Notes: generated from the sequence alone by a model not told the origin. 25,928 nt of DNA from Oscillospiraceae bacterium (GCA_016295145.1 JAEDLR010000023.1:1-25928); one strand, 5' to 3'. Numbered from the stretch's first letter, positions 14,458 through 22,730 are shown. Numbers and translations are program-made.

Positions 14458-15150
14458 ATGACTCAGAATTCTAAGCAAACATCTGCAACCCCTGTCAAGC
14501 AGAACCGTTCTGCGCAACTGCAAAAGCTGTGTATTCTCGCCCTGCTCGCGGCCATCGGCTACCTTTCCTTGTATCTCATCAAAATCAAGCTGTTCGGCTT
14601 TTTGAGCTACGAGATCAAAGATGTCTTTCTCACCCTGGGTGGATTTCTCTACGGTCCGCCAGCAGCACTTGCCCTTAGTCTGGTAACCGCACTGCTAGAG
14701 CTTCCTACCAGCGATACCGGCGTAATTGGTATGGTGATGAATGCCATTTCCAGTGCATTGTTTACCGTAACCGCCGCAGGAATCTATCAGCGCCACCGTA
14801 CATTACGCGGTGCAATCCTTGGCTTGCTCTGCGGTATCGCTGCCATGACAACCGGTATGCTTCTATGGAATTATCTCATTACGCCGCTGTACATGGGTGT
14901 TTCCCGCGAGCAGGTCGCAGGGATGCTCACTACCGTATTCTTGCCCTTCAATCTGGTAAAATCCACCCTGAATGCAGCAATTACCATGTTGATTTACAAG
15001 CCATTTACCCGTGCCTTGCGTATGCTGCATCTGCTGCCTGCCACGACCGAAAAGCACAATATGAAGGCAAGTATCATCACAGGCGTCCTTTCTGTACTGA
15101 TTATGGGCGCGTGTGTCGCCGCAATCCTGAAAATCAACGGCGTAATATAA
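14458..15150 (+). CDS. ribU: Riboflavin ECF transporter substrate-binding component RibU
   Basis: RibU is the membrane S-component that binds riboflavin and works with the energising ECF module (two ATPases and EcfT), which is not in this window. The 230-residue protein has a 20-residue polar N-terminus, about six hydrophobic segments, the conserved FLSYEIKDVFLTLGGFLYGP region (48-67), a loop after the third helix (LLELPTSDTG) and the C-terminal FNLVKSTLNAAITMLIYKP helix (164-182), typical of RibU-like proteins. The frame is open upstream into the riboswitch, but ATG 14458 is the start because AAAGGAG lies just before it and the attenuator ends at 14441. The upstream FMN riboswitch strongly supports the substrate. 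Confidence 0.92.
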   Translation: MTQNSKQTSATPVKQNRSAQLQKLCILALLAAIGYLSLYLIKIKLFGFLSYEIKDVFLTLGGFLYGPPAALALSLVTALLELPTSDTGVIGMVMNAISSALFTVTAAGIYQRHRTLRGAILGLLCGIAAMTTGMLLWNYLITPLYMGVSREQVAGMLTTVFLPFNLVKSTLNAAITMLIYKPFTRALRMLHLLPATTEKHNMKASIITGVLSVLIMGACVAAILKINGVI

Positions 15151-15211
15151 TGCCATATACAGCATAGTTACGGTATATGCTGATCCATGTGCCCGATTGC
15201 GTATGTTCAAC

Positions 15212-15256
15212 AAGCCCCGAAGTTGCTGACGATTGTTGCTTCGGGGCTTCATTTTT
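15212..15256 (+). terminator. Terminator after ribU
   Basis: An 11-bp perfect stem, AAGCCCCGAAG (15212-15222) with CTTCGGGGCTT (15239-15249), is followed by CATTTTTG. It lies between convergent ribU and the AraC-type gene and may serve both. Confidence 0.8.
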
Positions 15257-15258
15257 GT

Positions 15259-16140
15259 CTATTCATGGGATTTTTCTTTTCGTCTGTGCCGATATGCACT
15301 TGGCGTTTCGCCTGTTTCGCTGCGAAATACCCGACTGAAATAATTCTGATCGGCGAAGCCGCAGCTCCATGCGACTTCGCCAATGCTGTGGGACGGGTCA
15401 GGAAGAAGCTGCTGTGCTTTCTGGATTCGTAGTTTGGTAATATATTGCTTTGGCGATGCGGCAAATGTGCTGTGAAACAATCGGGTCAGTTGCCGTTCAG
15501 AGTAACCGGATGTTTGCACCAGGTCTGCCAATGTGATATCCTCGGCATAGTGCTTTTCAATGTAGGCAATCGTGCGTGACAGTTTGAAAACATCGGAGTG
15601 ATGCTCATTTTGATCCACACGGTAATGCCGTGAAAGCAGTATACAAAGCTGAATAAACATCACAGACAACAGCGTTTGCCACCCCTCGTGTTTCTGCTGG
15701 AATTCTGCAAGCATCTCGTCCAGCAGGCGTCGCACGAAAGCAAAATCGTCCAGAGAAAGCGTCAGGCGACTGTGAAACTGATTGTTTTGCAGATAATGCG
15801 GTGCCACAACGAATAATGCCTGAAACCCCATGGATTGGCGTATGTCACTGGTCGGCGAAAACATATTGTGCGGCTGAAACATAATGTTGCAGATTTTGAA
15901 GTTTCTTGCGTTGCGGTATCCATGCACTGTGCCGTTGTTGATCACAAATACTTCACCCTTGGTGACAGGGTATGAAACCGCACCGACCACATGATCTGCA
16001 ACGCCATCCAGCACGATGACCAGCTCCGAGAAGTCTGTGTGCCCGTGGATGAAGCAATCGTCATCCTCGTGTTGTCCATAGTGAATATAAAACGGAAATG
16101 TTTCCGATTGTGTAAAAATCCGCAGCGGCATCTCGATCAT
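15259..16140 (-). CDS. AraC-family transcriptional regulator
   Basis: The 293-residue protein has the RhaS/RhaR-like layout: an N-terminal cupin sugar-sensing domain (about 15-110, with HTDFSELVIVLDG and GEVFVINNGTVHGY) and a C-terminal double helix-turn-helix domain (about 190-288, with LADLVQTSGYSERQLTRLFH and VAWSCGFADQNYFSRVFR, then ETGETPSAYR). The start at 16140 has an AAAGGATG upstream; Met4 is an alternative. The gene is divergent from a secreted GH43 enzyme with about 140 bases between them. Such regulators usually activate neighbouring carbohydrate genes when their sugar is present, so control of the GH43 gene is a reasonable inference. The sugar cannot be read from the sequence. 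Confidence 0.92.
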   Translation of the reverse strand: MIEMPLRIFTQSETFPFYIHYGQHEDDDCFIHGHTDFSELVIVLDGVADHVVGAVSYPVTKGEVFVINNGTVHGYRNARNFKICNIMFQPHNMFSPTSDIRQSMGFQALFVVAPHYLQNNQFHSRLTLSLDDFAFVRRLLDEMLAEFQQKHEGWQTLLSVMFIQLCILLSRHYRVDQNEHHSDVFKLSRTIAYIEKHYAEDITLADLVQTSGYSERQLTRLFHSTFAASPKQYITKLRIQKAQQLLPDPSHSIGEVAWSCGFADQNYFSRVFRSETGETPSAYRHRRKEKSHE

Positions 16141-16212
16141 GGCGACACATCCTTTGTCCGATTTGTGCTAAATGATGTCCTATCCTTACTATTTCTTTTC
16201 AGTTTGCTGTGC

Positions 16213-16218
16213 TATAAT
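16213..16218 (+). promoter_or_regulatory. Possible -10 element of the GH43 gene
   Basis: A perfect TATAAT lies 61 bases before the start codon, but the -35 position is poor (T-rich, no TTGACA). This is what an activator-dependent promoter would look like, which fits the divergent AraC-type gene. Confidence 0.4.
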
Positions 16219-16279
16219 AATTGTAGCATAAACCCGTTGAATATGCAAGTATATTTGCAATTTTGTAGGAGGAATGAGT

Positions 16280-18559
16280 ATGAAATCGAAAGCATGGCGG
16301 CGATTTGCTGCCCTTATGACCGGGATCACAACCGCTGTAACTGGGCTGTCTTTTCGTGCATCGGCAGAGGATACCGCGATTTCCATCAGTGATGCCGTTG
16401 CATCTCTTGCAGATGGCATAACCATCGACAATGCTGATATCAGCAGCAACAGCTACAAGAATACCCGTTATAATAATCCGATTTCCTCGCAGTTTTTCTG
16501 TGCCGATCCTACCGCCGTGGAGTATAACGGCAGGTTGTATCTTTATGGTACCAATGACCATCAGCAGTATGAGATTGCAGGCGGAGATAAGGACAATACC
16601 TACGAGAAAATCAAATCCATGTTGGTTTTCTCCACCGATGATATGACGAACTGGGTGTATCACGGAGAGATCAACATCGGAGAGATCGCCCCTTGGATCA
16701 TGAATTCATGGGCACCTACCGTCGTTTCCCGCGAGGAAGAGGACGGCAAAACGCACTTCTATATGTATTTTTCCAATAACGGCGTAGGCGTTGGCGTCAT
16801 CACATCCACTGACCCTGTTGGCCCGTGGGAAGATCCCTTGGGCAAGCCACTGATCAGCACAAGTACTCCAGGTCTGACTGATTGCCCCAATCCCTTTGAC
16901 CCCGGTGCTGTGATTGATGAAAACGGTGTCGGCTGGCTGTCATTCGGTGCAGGGCAGGCATCTGACGGCAGCGATTATATGCCTGGCTCCAATCGCATTG
17001 TGCGACTTGGTGCGGATATGCTTTCTTTTGACAGCGAATTTGCGGAGATCCCTGCGCCATACCACTTTGAGGCAAGTGAGCTGAATTACATCAACGGTAC
17101 CTTTGTGTATACCTATAACACCGACTGGAGCGACCATTCCCAGCGCTGGGATTACGATTGCCCCGTGCCGTCTGGCTGCAGCATGGTGTATATGACAACG
17201 AAAACGCCCCTTGACCCCACCAGTTGGGAGATGAAAGGCGAGTATTTCCAGAATCCGGGGGCTGTAGGCTTTGATTATTCCAATAATCATACGCATCTGC
17301 ATAAATTCAAGGGCGAGTATTACATCTTCTATCACACGCTGGAGCTCAAGCAAGGTATGGGCATCCCGGGCAGCTACCGCAGCCTTTGTGTGGATAGAAT
17401 TAATGTGGATGAATCAACTGTCACCATTGAAAAAACAGGTGGCACCAAAAAAGGACTTTCCGCAGCCGTGCCCGTATCTCCCTTTGATGAGAATATGGCC
17501 GCCGAACTCAACAACACTGCCGATATCGCCTATGATTTGACCAACGCAGCAGCACCGACCGTTCTTGCAGATTCTGACGGTGCATGGTATAGTGTGAAGG
17601 GCGTGGAATTTACCAAATCGGAAAATGCCGATATCGTGGCAGAGCCCGCAGATTTTGCCCTTACTGCCATCGACAGCATTACCTATAACATTATCGTCAA
17701 GCAGATCGACAAAGCCGCGACGGTTTCCATGCATCCTACCACAAAGTCGGGCGCAAAATGTACCGGCAGCGTGGATATCAGCGGCACAGGCAATTACAGC
17801 ATCACCTGTGATATGAACGGTGCAGAAATGCTCCAGAATGTGGGCTATTTTACTGTCAGCGATGATGCAACCGTTACGTTTGTGATAGATACTATGGTGG
17901 TGAACGAAAAATACAGCTTTGACCTTTCCGTGGAGCTGACCAATACCCGTGAGTGGGCAGATGGACTGAAGAATATCTGGAATGGTCTGGGCGATGGGGA
18001 TAGAATCTATATTTCTGACTTTGCCGATTTCAAATACATTGCCGCTGATGATGCAATTGAATTTTTTGCTTCTCCTGTGGTAGGCGGCGATAACGCTTCT
18101 GCTCCCGTGGTGGATACTCCTGTGACCTTTGCGGCAAGTGTGCAGGGTAGCGGCACGGTAGAGGTTCGTCTTGACAGCCCCACAGGTGCGCTTCTGACTT
18201 TCATTGCATTTGATAACCCTACACAGATGTTGACCGTCACCAATGATGCGGTAGCAGAGATCGGTGGCACCCATGATCTCTATTTTGTGTTCTCAAATGC
18301 AGGCATTCGTATGGACGCATGGCAGTTTGTGAAAAAAGGTACAATTCCTGACCAGCCGGAACTGTTAGTGGGCGATGTTAACTGCGATGGCTTCGTAAAG
18401 GTCAATGATGTGATTTTGCTGAATCGTTTCCTTTCAGAGGACAGAACAGCGGTCATCAGCGAGCAAGGAATGCTTCAGGCTGAGGCAGATGGATCCGAAG
18501 GTGTCAATAGTGGTGATGCAGTTGTCATTCTCAAAATGATAGCAGGCATCACGGAATAA
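16280..18559 (+). CDS. Secreted GH43 glycoside hydrolase with carbohydrate-binding region and type I dockerin
   Basis: GH43 enzymes remove arabinose or xylose units from hemicellulose or pectin. The 759-residue protein has a signal peptide (basic start, hydrophobic 10-24, likely cleavage after ASA at 27-29). The five-bladed propeller spans about 65-390, with likely base Asp76 (CADPTAVEYNGRLYLYG), modulator Asp208 (FDPGAVID) and acid Glu264 (YHFEASELNYINGTF). Residues about 430-555 and 570-687 are beta-rich. The latter ends in GGTHDLYFVFSNAGIRMDAWQF, as CBM6-like modules do. The dockerin (697-757) has one canonical calcium loop (DVNCDGFVKVND) and one degenerate loop (EADGSEGVNSGD). ATG 16280 is the start because GGAGG at 16269-16273 is correctly spaced for it but abuts the ATG at 16274. 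The enzyme should attach to a cohesin scaffold outside the cell. Arabinan/xylan specificity is not resolved. Confidence 0.9.
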   Translation: MKSKAWRRFAALMTGITTAVTGLSFRASAEDTAISISDAVASLADGITIDNADISSNSYKNTRYNNPISSQFFCADPTAVEYNGRLYLYGTNDHQQYEIAGGDKDNTYEKIKSMLVFSTDDMTNWVYHGEINIGEIAPWIMNSWAPTVVSREEEDGKTHFYMYFSNNGVGVGVITSTDPVGPWEDPLGKPLISTSTPGLTDCPNPFDPGAVIDENGVGWLSFGAGQASDGSDYMPGSNRIVRLGADMLSFDSEFAEIPAPYHFEASELNYINGTFVYTYNTDWSDHSQRWDYDCPVPSGCSMVYMTTKTPLDPTSWEMKGEYFQNPGAVGFDYSNNHTHLHKFKGEYYIFYHTLELKQGMGIPGSYRSLCVDRINVDESTVTIEKTGGTKKGLSAAVPVSPFDENMAAELNNTADIAYDLTNAAAPTVLADSDGAWYSVKGVEFTKSENADIVAEPADFALTAIDSITYNIIVKQIDKAATVSMHPTTKSGAKCTGSVDISGTGNYSITCDMNGAEMLQNVGYFTVSDDATVTFVIDTMVVNEKYSFDLSVELTNTREWADGLKNIWNGLGDGDRIYISDFADFKYIAADDAIEFFASPVVGGDNASAPVVDTPVTFAASVQGSGTVEVRLDSPTGALLTFIAFDNPTQMLTVTNDAVAEIGGTHDLYFVFSNAGIRMDAWQFVKKGTIPDQPELLVGDVNCDGFVKVNDVILLNRFLSEDRTAVISEQGMLQAEADGSEGVNSGDAVVILKMIAGITE

Positions 18560-18575
18560 TACAATATCAAAAAAG

Positions 18576-18609
18576 CAGCTCCTGTGGTATCACAGGAGCT
18601 GTCGATTTT
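18576..18609 (+). terminator. Terminator after the GH43 gene, possibly bidirectional
   Basis: An 11-bp perfect stem, CAGCTCCTGTG (18576-18586) with CACAGGAGCTG (18591-18601), has a GTAT loop and is followed by TCGATTTTTG. An A-run precedes it, so it may also end the convergent minus-strand gene. Confidence 0.8.
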
Positions 18610-18611
18610 TG

Positions 18612-18989
18612 TTACTGCGCAGACATTCTGCGGACAATCGTGGTGTAGATTTTCTCATCCACCTCGATCAGCGCACGTTTGCCGTCATTGAATTTTAATG
18701 CCAGCGTGTAGATGCCCTTCGCCTGTTTTTGCGGTGTGGCATTCAGGCGCAGAGAAGTCAAGCAGCCGGGATCCAGGGAACCGGTCAGCAGCAGGGAGTT
18801 GCCCGATCGAATCATATCTTCCGTGAGCAATTCATAGCTAGCGACTTCTTCAGGGCTTAAACGGACGTCGTCCATTTTTTTCATCGTGCCCGAAATATAC
18901 GCACAGGTAGCGGACATACGAAACACGCGACAGCCGGCATAATCACCGGCAAGAACAGTGTTTTTTGCAGAAGCAGAACCGAATAGCAT
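18612..18989 (-). CDS. Small cytosolic protein of unknown function
   Basis: The 125-residue protein is not firmly recognised. The C-terminal segment FNDGKRALIEVDEKIYTTIVRRM resembles the end of a PH-like or short beta-barrel domain seen in small Firmicute proteins (the pattern GKR-x-L-I-E-V-D-x-K-I-Y). It has no signal peptide or membrane helix. The N-terminus AGDYAGCRVFRMSATCAYISG suggests beta strands. ATG at 18989 is preferred over one at 19004 because GGAGGG lies eight bases before it and within the longer version's first codons. A consensus promoter at 19047-19075 drives it. It lies downstream of the CPBP gene on the same strand but has its own promoter. No function is proposed. Confidence 0.75.
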   Translation of the reverse strand: MLFGSASAKNTVLAGDYAGCRVFRMSATCAYISGTMKKMDDVRLSPEEVASYELLTEDMIRSGNSLLLTGSLDPGCLTSLRLNATPQKQAKGIYTLALKFNDGKRALIEVDEKIYTTIVRRMSAQ

Positions 18990-19046
18990 TTTGATACCCT
19001 CCATAAATGAAATATTGTATTGTATGTCATATTTCCCAATGGTTAT

Positions 19047-19075
19047 ATTATACTATTTCTTCTTGGAAATGTCAA
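19047..19075 (-). promoter_or_regulatory. Consensus sigma-A promoter of the small unknown gene
   Basis: On the minus strand, TTGACA (19070-19075) and TATAAT (19047-19052) are both perfect with a 17-base spacer. This is one of the strongest promoters in the window. Confidence 0.85.
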
Positions 19076-19090
19076 GATGTTTTTGTGGAA

Positions 19091-20044
19091 TTATATCATT
19101 GCGATGATAAAAGTTGCAAGGCTGACAACGATAAACAGCCACAGAGGAATGCTGCGGAAAATATAACTTGCAGGAGTCTTTTCCGCAGGCGGCTCCAATT
19201 CAAACTGGCGGAACGAGCAACAAAGCAGGATGATTCCGGCAAATGCAATCAGATACTCAATGCCGACAACGAGCAGCAAAGGGATCAGATCAGGCAGCAT
19301 CGCAAGGATTTCTGCTTCCGTGGCATTCTCTGAAAGCAGAACAGAGGTATCTACATTGCGCAGCAGCATCAACGGCACAGCCGAGCCGATAAAATTGAGA
19401 ATCATATGCATGGCAATGGTGTATTGCAGCTTGCCGGTCTTGATATAAATAAATGCGAGAAATGCCCCTAGCAGCGCAGCATAGAAAAACTGGGTGAAAT
19501 TACCGTGCAGCAGACCAAAAAGCAATCCCGAAAGGAGAATTGCCCAGCCATCGCCGTATTTTCTCACGCGGTCGATAAAGACCTTGCGAAGGAGAATTTC
19601 CTCGATGATTGGAGCGCATATGACTGCCAGCACAAGGAAGAAGTATGGGCTGTCATTGAATACAAAGTCATTCAGGGTAAATGCGTTGAGATCCGAAAAA
19701 AGAGTCGTTAGCACCAAATTGATGACATTGCCGACCAGATTGCCGACGATCATCAGCGCGATACAAATCATGAGGCAGATGAGAAAACTTCCGACAGACA
19801 TCGTATGCTTTTCGGGCGCAGATTTCTCCATGGACCTGCTCAGCAGCAGATACAGCGGAAAAGCGACGCCATACATTGCAAGATAGTTGCAAAACAGGGA
19901 CTCGTTATTGGTAAGCGTCTCCGAGTGTGTGACCAGTTTAAAAACCAGAGCGAACAGCATGGGGAGAAATGTGGAAACCAATAAGAAAACCAATAGATTC
20001 AGGGAACAGCGACTAACAGCTTTGGTAGCGGAACGATTCTGCAT
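19091..20044 (-). CDS. CPBP family intramembrane metalloprotease
   Basis: The 317-residue integral membrane protein has about eight hydrophobic segments. It carries the CPBP (Abi/CAAX-like) motifs: EEILLRK with Glu148-Glu149 (motif 1), FGLLHGNFTQFFYA with His180 (motif 2), and MHMILNF with His213 (motif 3). These residues form the glutamate/histidine active site in the membrane. Family members process prenylated or peptide substrates, or confer bacteriocin self-immunity, but no bacteriocin gene is seen here, so the substrate is unknown. GGAGATGG precedes the start. The hairpin at 20067-20101 separates it from the upstream proline-rich gene. The last C-terminal segment is followed directly by the promoter of the next gene. 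Confidence 0.9.
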   Translation of the reverse strand: MQNRSATKAVSRCSLNLLVFLLVSTFLPMLFALVFKLVTHSETLTNNESLFCNYLAMYGVAFPLYLLLSRSMEKSAPEKHTMSVGSFLICLMICIALMIVGNLVGNVINLVLTTLFSDLNAFTLNDFVFNDSPYFFLVLAVICAPIIEEILLRKVFIDRVRKYGDGWAILLSGLLFGLLHGNFTQFFYAALLGAFLAFIYIKTGKLQYTIAMHMILNFIGSAVPLMLLRNVDTSVLLSENATEAEILAMLPDLIPLLLVVGIEYLIAFAGIILLCCSFRQFELEPPAEKTPASYIFRSIPLWLFIVVSLATFIIAMI

Positions 20045-20066
20045 AAATCCATCTCCATTTCAAGAT

Positions 20067-20101
20067 AAAAGCAGCGATACCATTTGGCAACCGCTGCTTT
20101 T
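20067..20101 (-). terminator. Terminator after the proline-rich repeat gene
   Basis: A 10-bp stem, AAAAGCAGCG (20067-20076) with CGCTGCTTTT (20092-20101), has a 15-base loop and lies between the two minus-strand genes. The minus-strand 3' arm runs into TTTTATCTT. Confidence 0.65.
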
Positions 20102-20123
20102 CATATGTATTATGACATTGTGA

Positions 20124-22532
20124 TTATTTTTTCTTGCCGCCCTTGCCAACAAAAGCACCGGTTGCAGGGTCAATACCACGGTCTTTAAGCTTCTTCTCAA
20201 ATTCCTGGTTGATCTTATCAAGCTTCTTCTGACGCTTTGCCTCAGCAGCGGAAATGGGCATCTTTGGCGGTTCATCAGGCTGTGCTGATTTGGGCGGGGC
20301 GGTGGGTTTCTTCTTTTTCTTCTGCGGAATGCGGTATTCCGTATAGTTGATGACCTTTTCATCGCTTGCAACGGGCTTCTTATCTTCAATACCCATCGCA
20401 GACATCAGTTCCTCGATATCCATGACCTGTGATGCGCCGGGATGTACACCGTTTGCAAATGCACCGGTCAAAGCTGGTGCGCTTGCCTCCTGAGGGGGCA
20501 CGCTGTAAACGGGCTCGGTAATCGGAATGGGTTGACCGTTTTCGTCATAGGTCTGGAAAATGTGTCTGCCGTCCGCACCGTATCCGACAAACAGGGGCGT
20601 GGGCCCTGCTGCCTTCTGGGGCGCGGGTGCAGGACTGCTGAAGAACGAACTCTGCAGCGGATTGGGTGCTTGCTGCGGATATGTCGGTACATTCAGCGTG
20701 GGAACGCTCTGTACAGGGGGCTGTGTATATGCAGCCTGCTGCGGATATGCAGGTGCAGCAGGAGCCGTGGGCACATTCAGCGTGGGAACGCTCTGTACAG
20801 GGGGCTGTGTGTACGCAGGCTGCTGCGGATATGCAGGTGCAACAGGAGCTGTGGGCACATTCAGCGTGGGAACGCTTTGTACGGGTGTCTGTGTATAGGC
20901 AGGCTGCTGCGGATACGCAGGTGCAGCAGGAGCTGTGGGCACATCCAGTGTAGGAACAGGCGCAGACTGGGGGTATCCTGCCTGTGCAGGGGTGGAATAT
21001 ACAGGTGCTGTGGGTGCGGTTGGAACATCCAGCGTAGGCACTACCGGTGTCTGTCCGGGATAAATCGGCGCAGCAGGTGCATCAGGTACATTGAGCGTGG
21101 GTACCTGCTGTGTGGTATACAATGCCGTCTGATCAGGATATGGAGGAGTTGTAGGTGCCTCAGGTACATTCAAAACAGGAACGCTCTGAGGCATAGTGGG
21201 TACCTCAGGAATATCAATTTCCGGAACAGAAATGCTGCTTGCAGCAGATGCAGATGCAGGTGCAGGAGCAGGTGTATCCAGAACAGGGGCTTTCATCTGA
21301 CGGAAGGGATCGTAATCATCGTCAGTAACAGGGGATGTATCAATAATATCGTGAATTTCCTCTGGAGCACTGAAGGATACTGACATGGAACTGATAGGGG
21401 CATCCGGCACCTCAGGAATTTCAGGAATGTCCGGAATTTCGGGAATATCAGAAACGGATCCGCCACCAAACAGAATGTTTGCGATGTTGTTGAATGCACC
21501 GTCATCAACAGGTGAGGGTGTATCACCAAAGGAGATCGTGCCCAGACCATCGGGAGCAGCGTCAACAATATCAGCAGTCATGCCGCCTGTTGCAGGGGTA
21601 GAAGTGGATACATCAGGAATCTCATCCTCCAATGTCGGCGCAGCAGGAGCGGTAGGTACAGAGGGAATGGCGAATTGTGCCAGTACATCGTCTTGGGGCA
21701 TGGGGGAAGGGATAGAGGTCGGTACCTCTGGAATTTCATCCGTGACAGTCGGCGCAGCAGGGGAGGTAGGCACAGAGGGGATCGCAAATTGTGCCAGTAC
21801 ATCGTCCTGAGGCATGGGGGATGGTATAGAGGTCGGTACCTCTGGAATTTCATCCGTGACAGCCGGAGCAGCAGGGACGGTGGGTACAGAGGGAATGGCG
21901 AATTGTGCTAGTACATCGTCCTGAGGCATGGGGGAAGGGATAGAGGTCGGCACCTCTGGAATTTCATCCGTGACAGTCGGCACTGCAGGGGCGGTAGGTA
22001 CAGGCGGAATTGCGAATTGTGCCAGTACATCGTCCTGAGGCTTAGGGGATGGCACAGAAGTCGGTACAGCAGGAATGCGCTCTGCCACTGTTACAGGCTG
22101 CGGTGCGGGTGTCGAAGGAATCGGCGACTCGATGGGAGCTTGCTTCTGGCGCATCGAAGGCGGAACATACCCACCGGAAGATGCACCTGTGGCAGGGGAG
22201 GATGCCGGTGGCGGTGTTGTATTTTTCACTTTGGCTTTGCTAGTCTGTTGCTTTGCGGCAGCAGCCTCTTCGCGCTCTTCACGCTTGAGCTGCTTCTGTT
22301 CCTCCTTGAGGATGCGTTGCATTTCCTTATTGGATTCGCGAATCATGCGTTTTGCAAGCACGGTTTTGCACTTTTCACAGGTGATCTGTGCAATATCAGT
22401 CATCGCACCAATGGAAGTGTACTGACCAACTGCCTTCATGAGATTGATGCCGCATCCGGTACGCTTGCCGTTCTCGGTACCATGAATCTCTTTTGTGCGT
22501 GATTTAGTCGGTGAAATCAAATCGATATGCAT
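20124..22532 (-). CDS. Large proline-rich tandem-repeat protein of unknown function
   Basis: The 802-residue cytosolic protein has no signal peptide or membrane segment. Layout: residues 1-60 form a small domain with Cys27, Cys52 and Cys55 (CEKC) that may bind a metal; 61-100 is a charged, probably coiled-coil helix (KEMQRILKEEQKQLKREERE); 152-303 holds four 38-residue repeats (IPEVPTSIPSPMPQDDVLAQFAIPSVPT type); 363-379 is an IPEIPDIPEIPEVP run; 450-610 holds VPTLNVPTAP units, including three near-identical 28-residue copies; 645-675 is a compact PLFVGYGADGRHIFQTYDENGQPI segment; the tail is Lys-rich (KKKKKPTAPPK, KKLDKINQEFEKKLKDRGIDP). The frame extends upstream to 22709, but ATG 22532 is chosen because a perfect promoter lies at 22576-22604. 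A scaffold or adaptor role is inferred from the architecture only. Confidence 0.8.
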   Translation of the reverse strand: MHIDLISPTKSRTKEIHGTENGKRTGCGINLMKAVGQYTSIGAMTDIAQITCEKCKTVLAKRMIRESNKEMQRILKEEQKQLKREEREEAAAAKQQTSKAKVKNTTPPPASSPATGASSGGYVPPSMRQKQAPIESPIPSTPAPQPVTVAERIPAVPTSVPSPKPQDDVLAQFAIPPVPTAPAVPTVTDEIPEVPTSIPSPMPQDDVLAQFAIPSVPTVPAAPAVTDEIPEVPTSIPSPMPQDDVLAQFAIPSVPTSPAAPTVTDEIPEVPTSIPSPMPQDDVLAQFAIPSVPTAPAAPTLEDEIPDVSTSTPATGGMTADIVDAAPDGLGTISFGDTPSPVDDGAFNNIANILFGGGSVSDIPEIPDIPEIPEVPDAPISSMSVSFSAPEEIHDIIDTSPVTDDDYDPFRQMKAPVLDTPAPAPASASAASSISVPEIDIPEVPTMPQSVPVLNVPEAPTTPPYPDQTALYTTQQVPTLNVPDAPAAPIYPGQTPVVPTLDVPTAPTAPVYSTPAQAGYPQSAPVPTLDVPTAPAAPAYPQQPAYTQTPVQSVPTLNVPTAPVAPAYPQQPAYTQPPVQSVPTLNVPTAPAAPAYPQQAAYTQPPVQSVPTLNVPTYPQQAPNPLQSSFFSSPAPAPQKAAGPTPLFVGYGADGRHIFQTYDENGQPIPITEPVYSVPPQEASAPALTGAFANGVHPGASQVMDIEELMSAMGIEDKKPVASDEKVINYTEYRIPQKKKKKPTAPPKSAQPDEPPKMPISAAEAKRQKKLDKINQEFEKKLKDRGIDPATGAFVGKGGKKK
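20706..20957 (-). repeat. Three tandem 84-bp repeats (28 residues each) in the proline-rich gene
   Basis: Units of the form VPTLNVPTAPAAPAYPQQ, then PAYTQPPVQS, start at residues 526, 554 and 582 with an exact 28-residue period, and a partial fourth begins at 610. The copies are nearly identical at DNA level, which points to recent expansion. Confidence 0.9.
21624..22079 (-). repeat. Four tandem 114-bp repeats (38 residues each) in the proline-rich gene
   Basis: QDDVLAQFAI recurs at residues 166, 204, 242 and 280, an exact 38-residue period. Each unit also carries DEIPEVPTSIPSPMP, with the first copy more diverged (ERIPAVPTSVPSPKP). Confidence 0.92.
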
Positions 22533-22575
22533 GATAATATATACCCCCAAAAGAATATAAAATTCCATGATTGAT

Positions 22576-22604
22576 ATTATACACCCAATCCATTGGAATG
22601 TCAA
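22576..22604 (-). promoter_or_regulatory. Consensus sigma-A promoter of the proline-rich gene
   Basis: On the minus strand, TTGACA (22599-22604) and TATAAT (22576-22581) are perfect with a 17-base spacer. Transcription should start near 22569, about 37 bases before the chosen ATG, with GGGGG in between as the ribosome site. Confidence 0.85.
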
Positions 22605-22730
22605 GCTTTTTTTGCAGAAAAAAGAAAAGAAAATAGGATTTTGTCTAATTTTTTGTGCACTACAGAAAATAAGGTACCACTTTTGATGATGTTTACAGGT
22701 TCCCATCAAACGGCAACCGAAGGCTTCTGC
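22605..22730. other. Short spacer between divergent promoters
   Basis: AT-rich spacer with an A-rich tract on the plus strand (22615-22635), as often seen upstream of strong promoters. No gene is supported. Confidence 0.4.

Noticed and set aside
20640..20960. Regular repeats that might be a CRISPR array
   Set aside because: The period is 84 bp with no distinct spacers, and the repeats are in frame within a coding region.
20442..21383. Plus-strand cysteine/arginine-rich open frames opposite the proline-rich repeats
   Set aside because: These are antisense readings of tandem repeats that lack stops by composition; there is no promoter or ribosome site for them.
22533..22709. N-terminal extension of the proline-rich protein with a hydrophobic segment
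   Set aside because: A perfect promoter (22576-22604) lies within it, so the transcript starts downstream of that start; the apparent membrane segment is therefore not translated.
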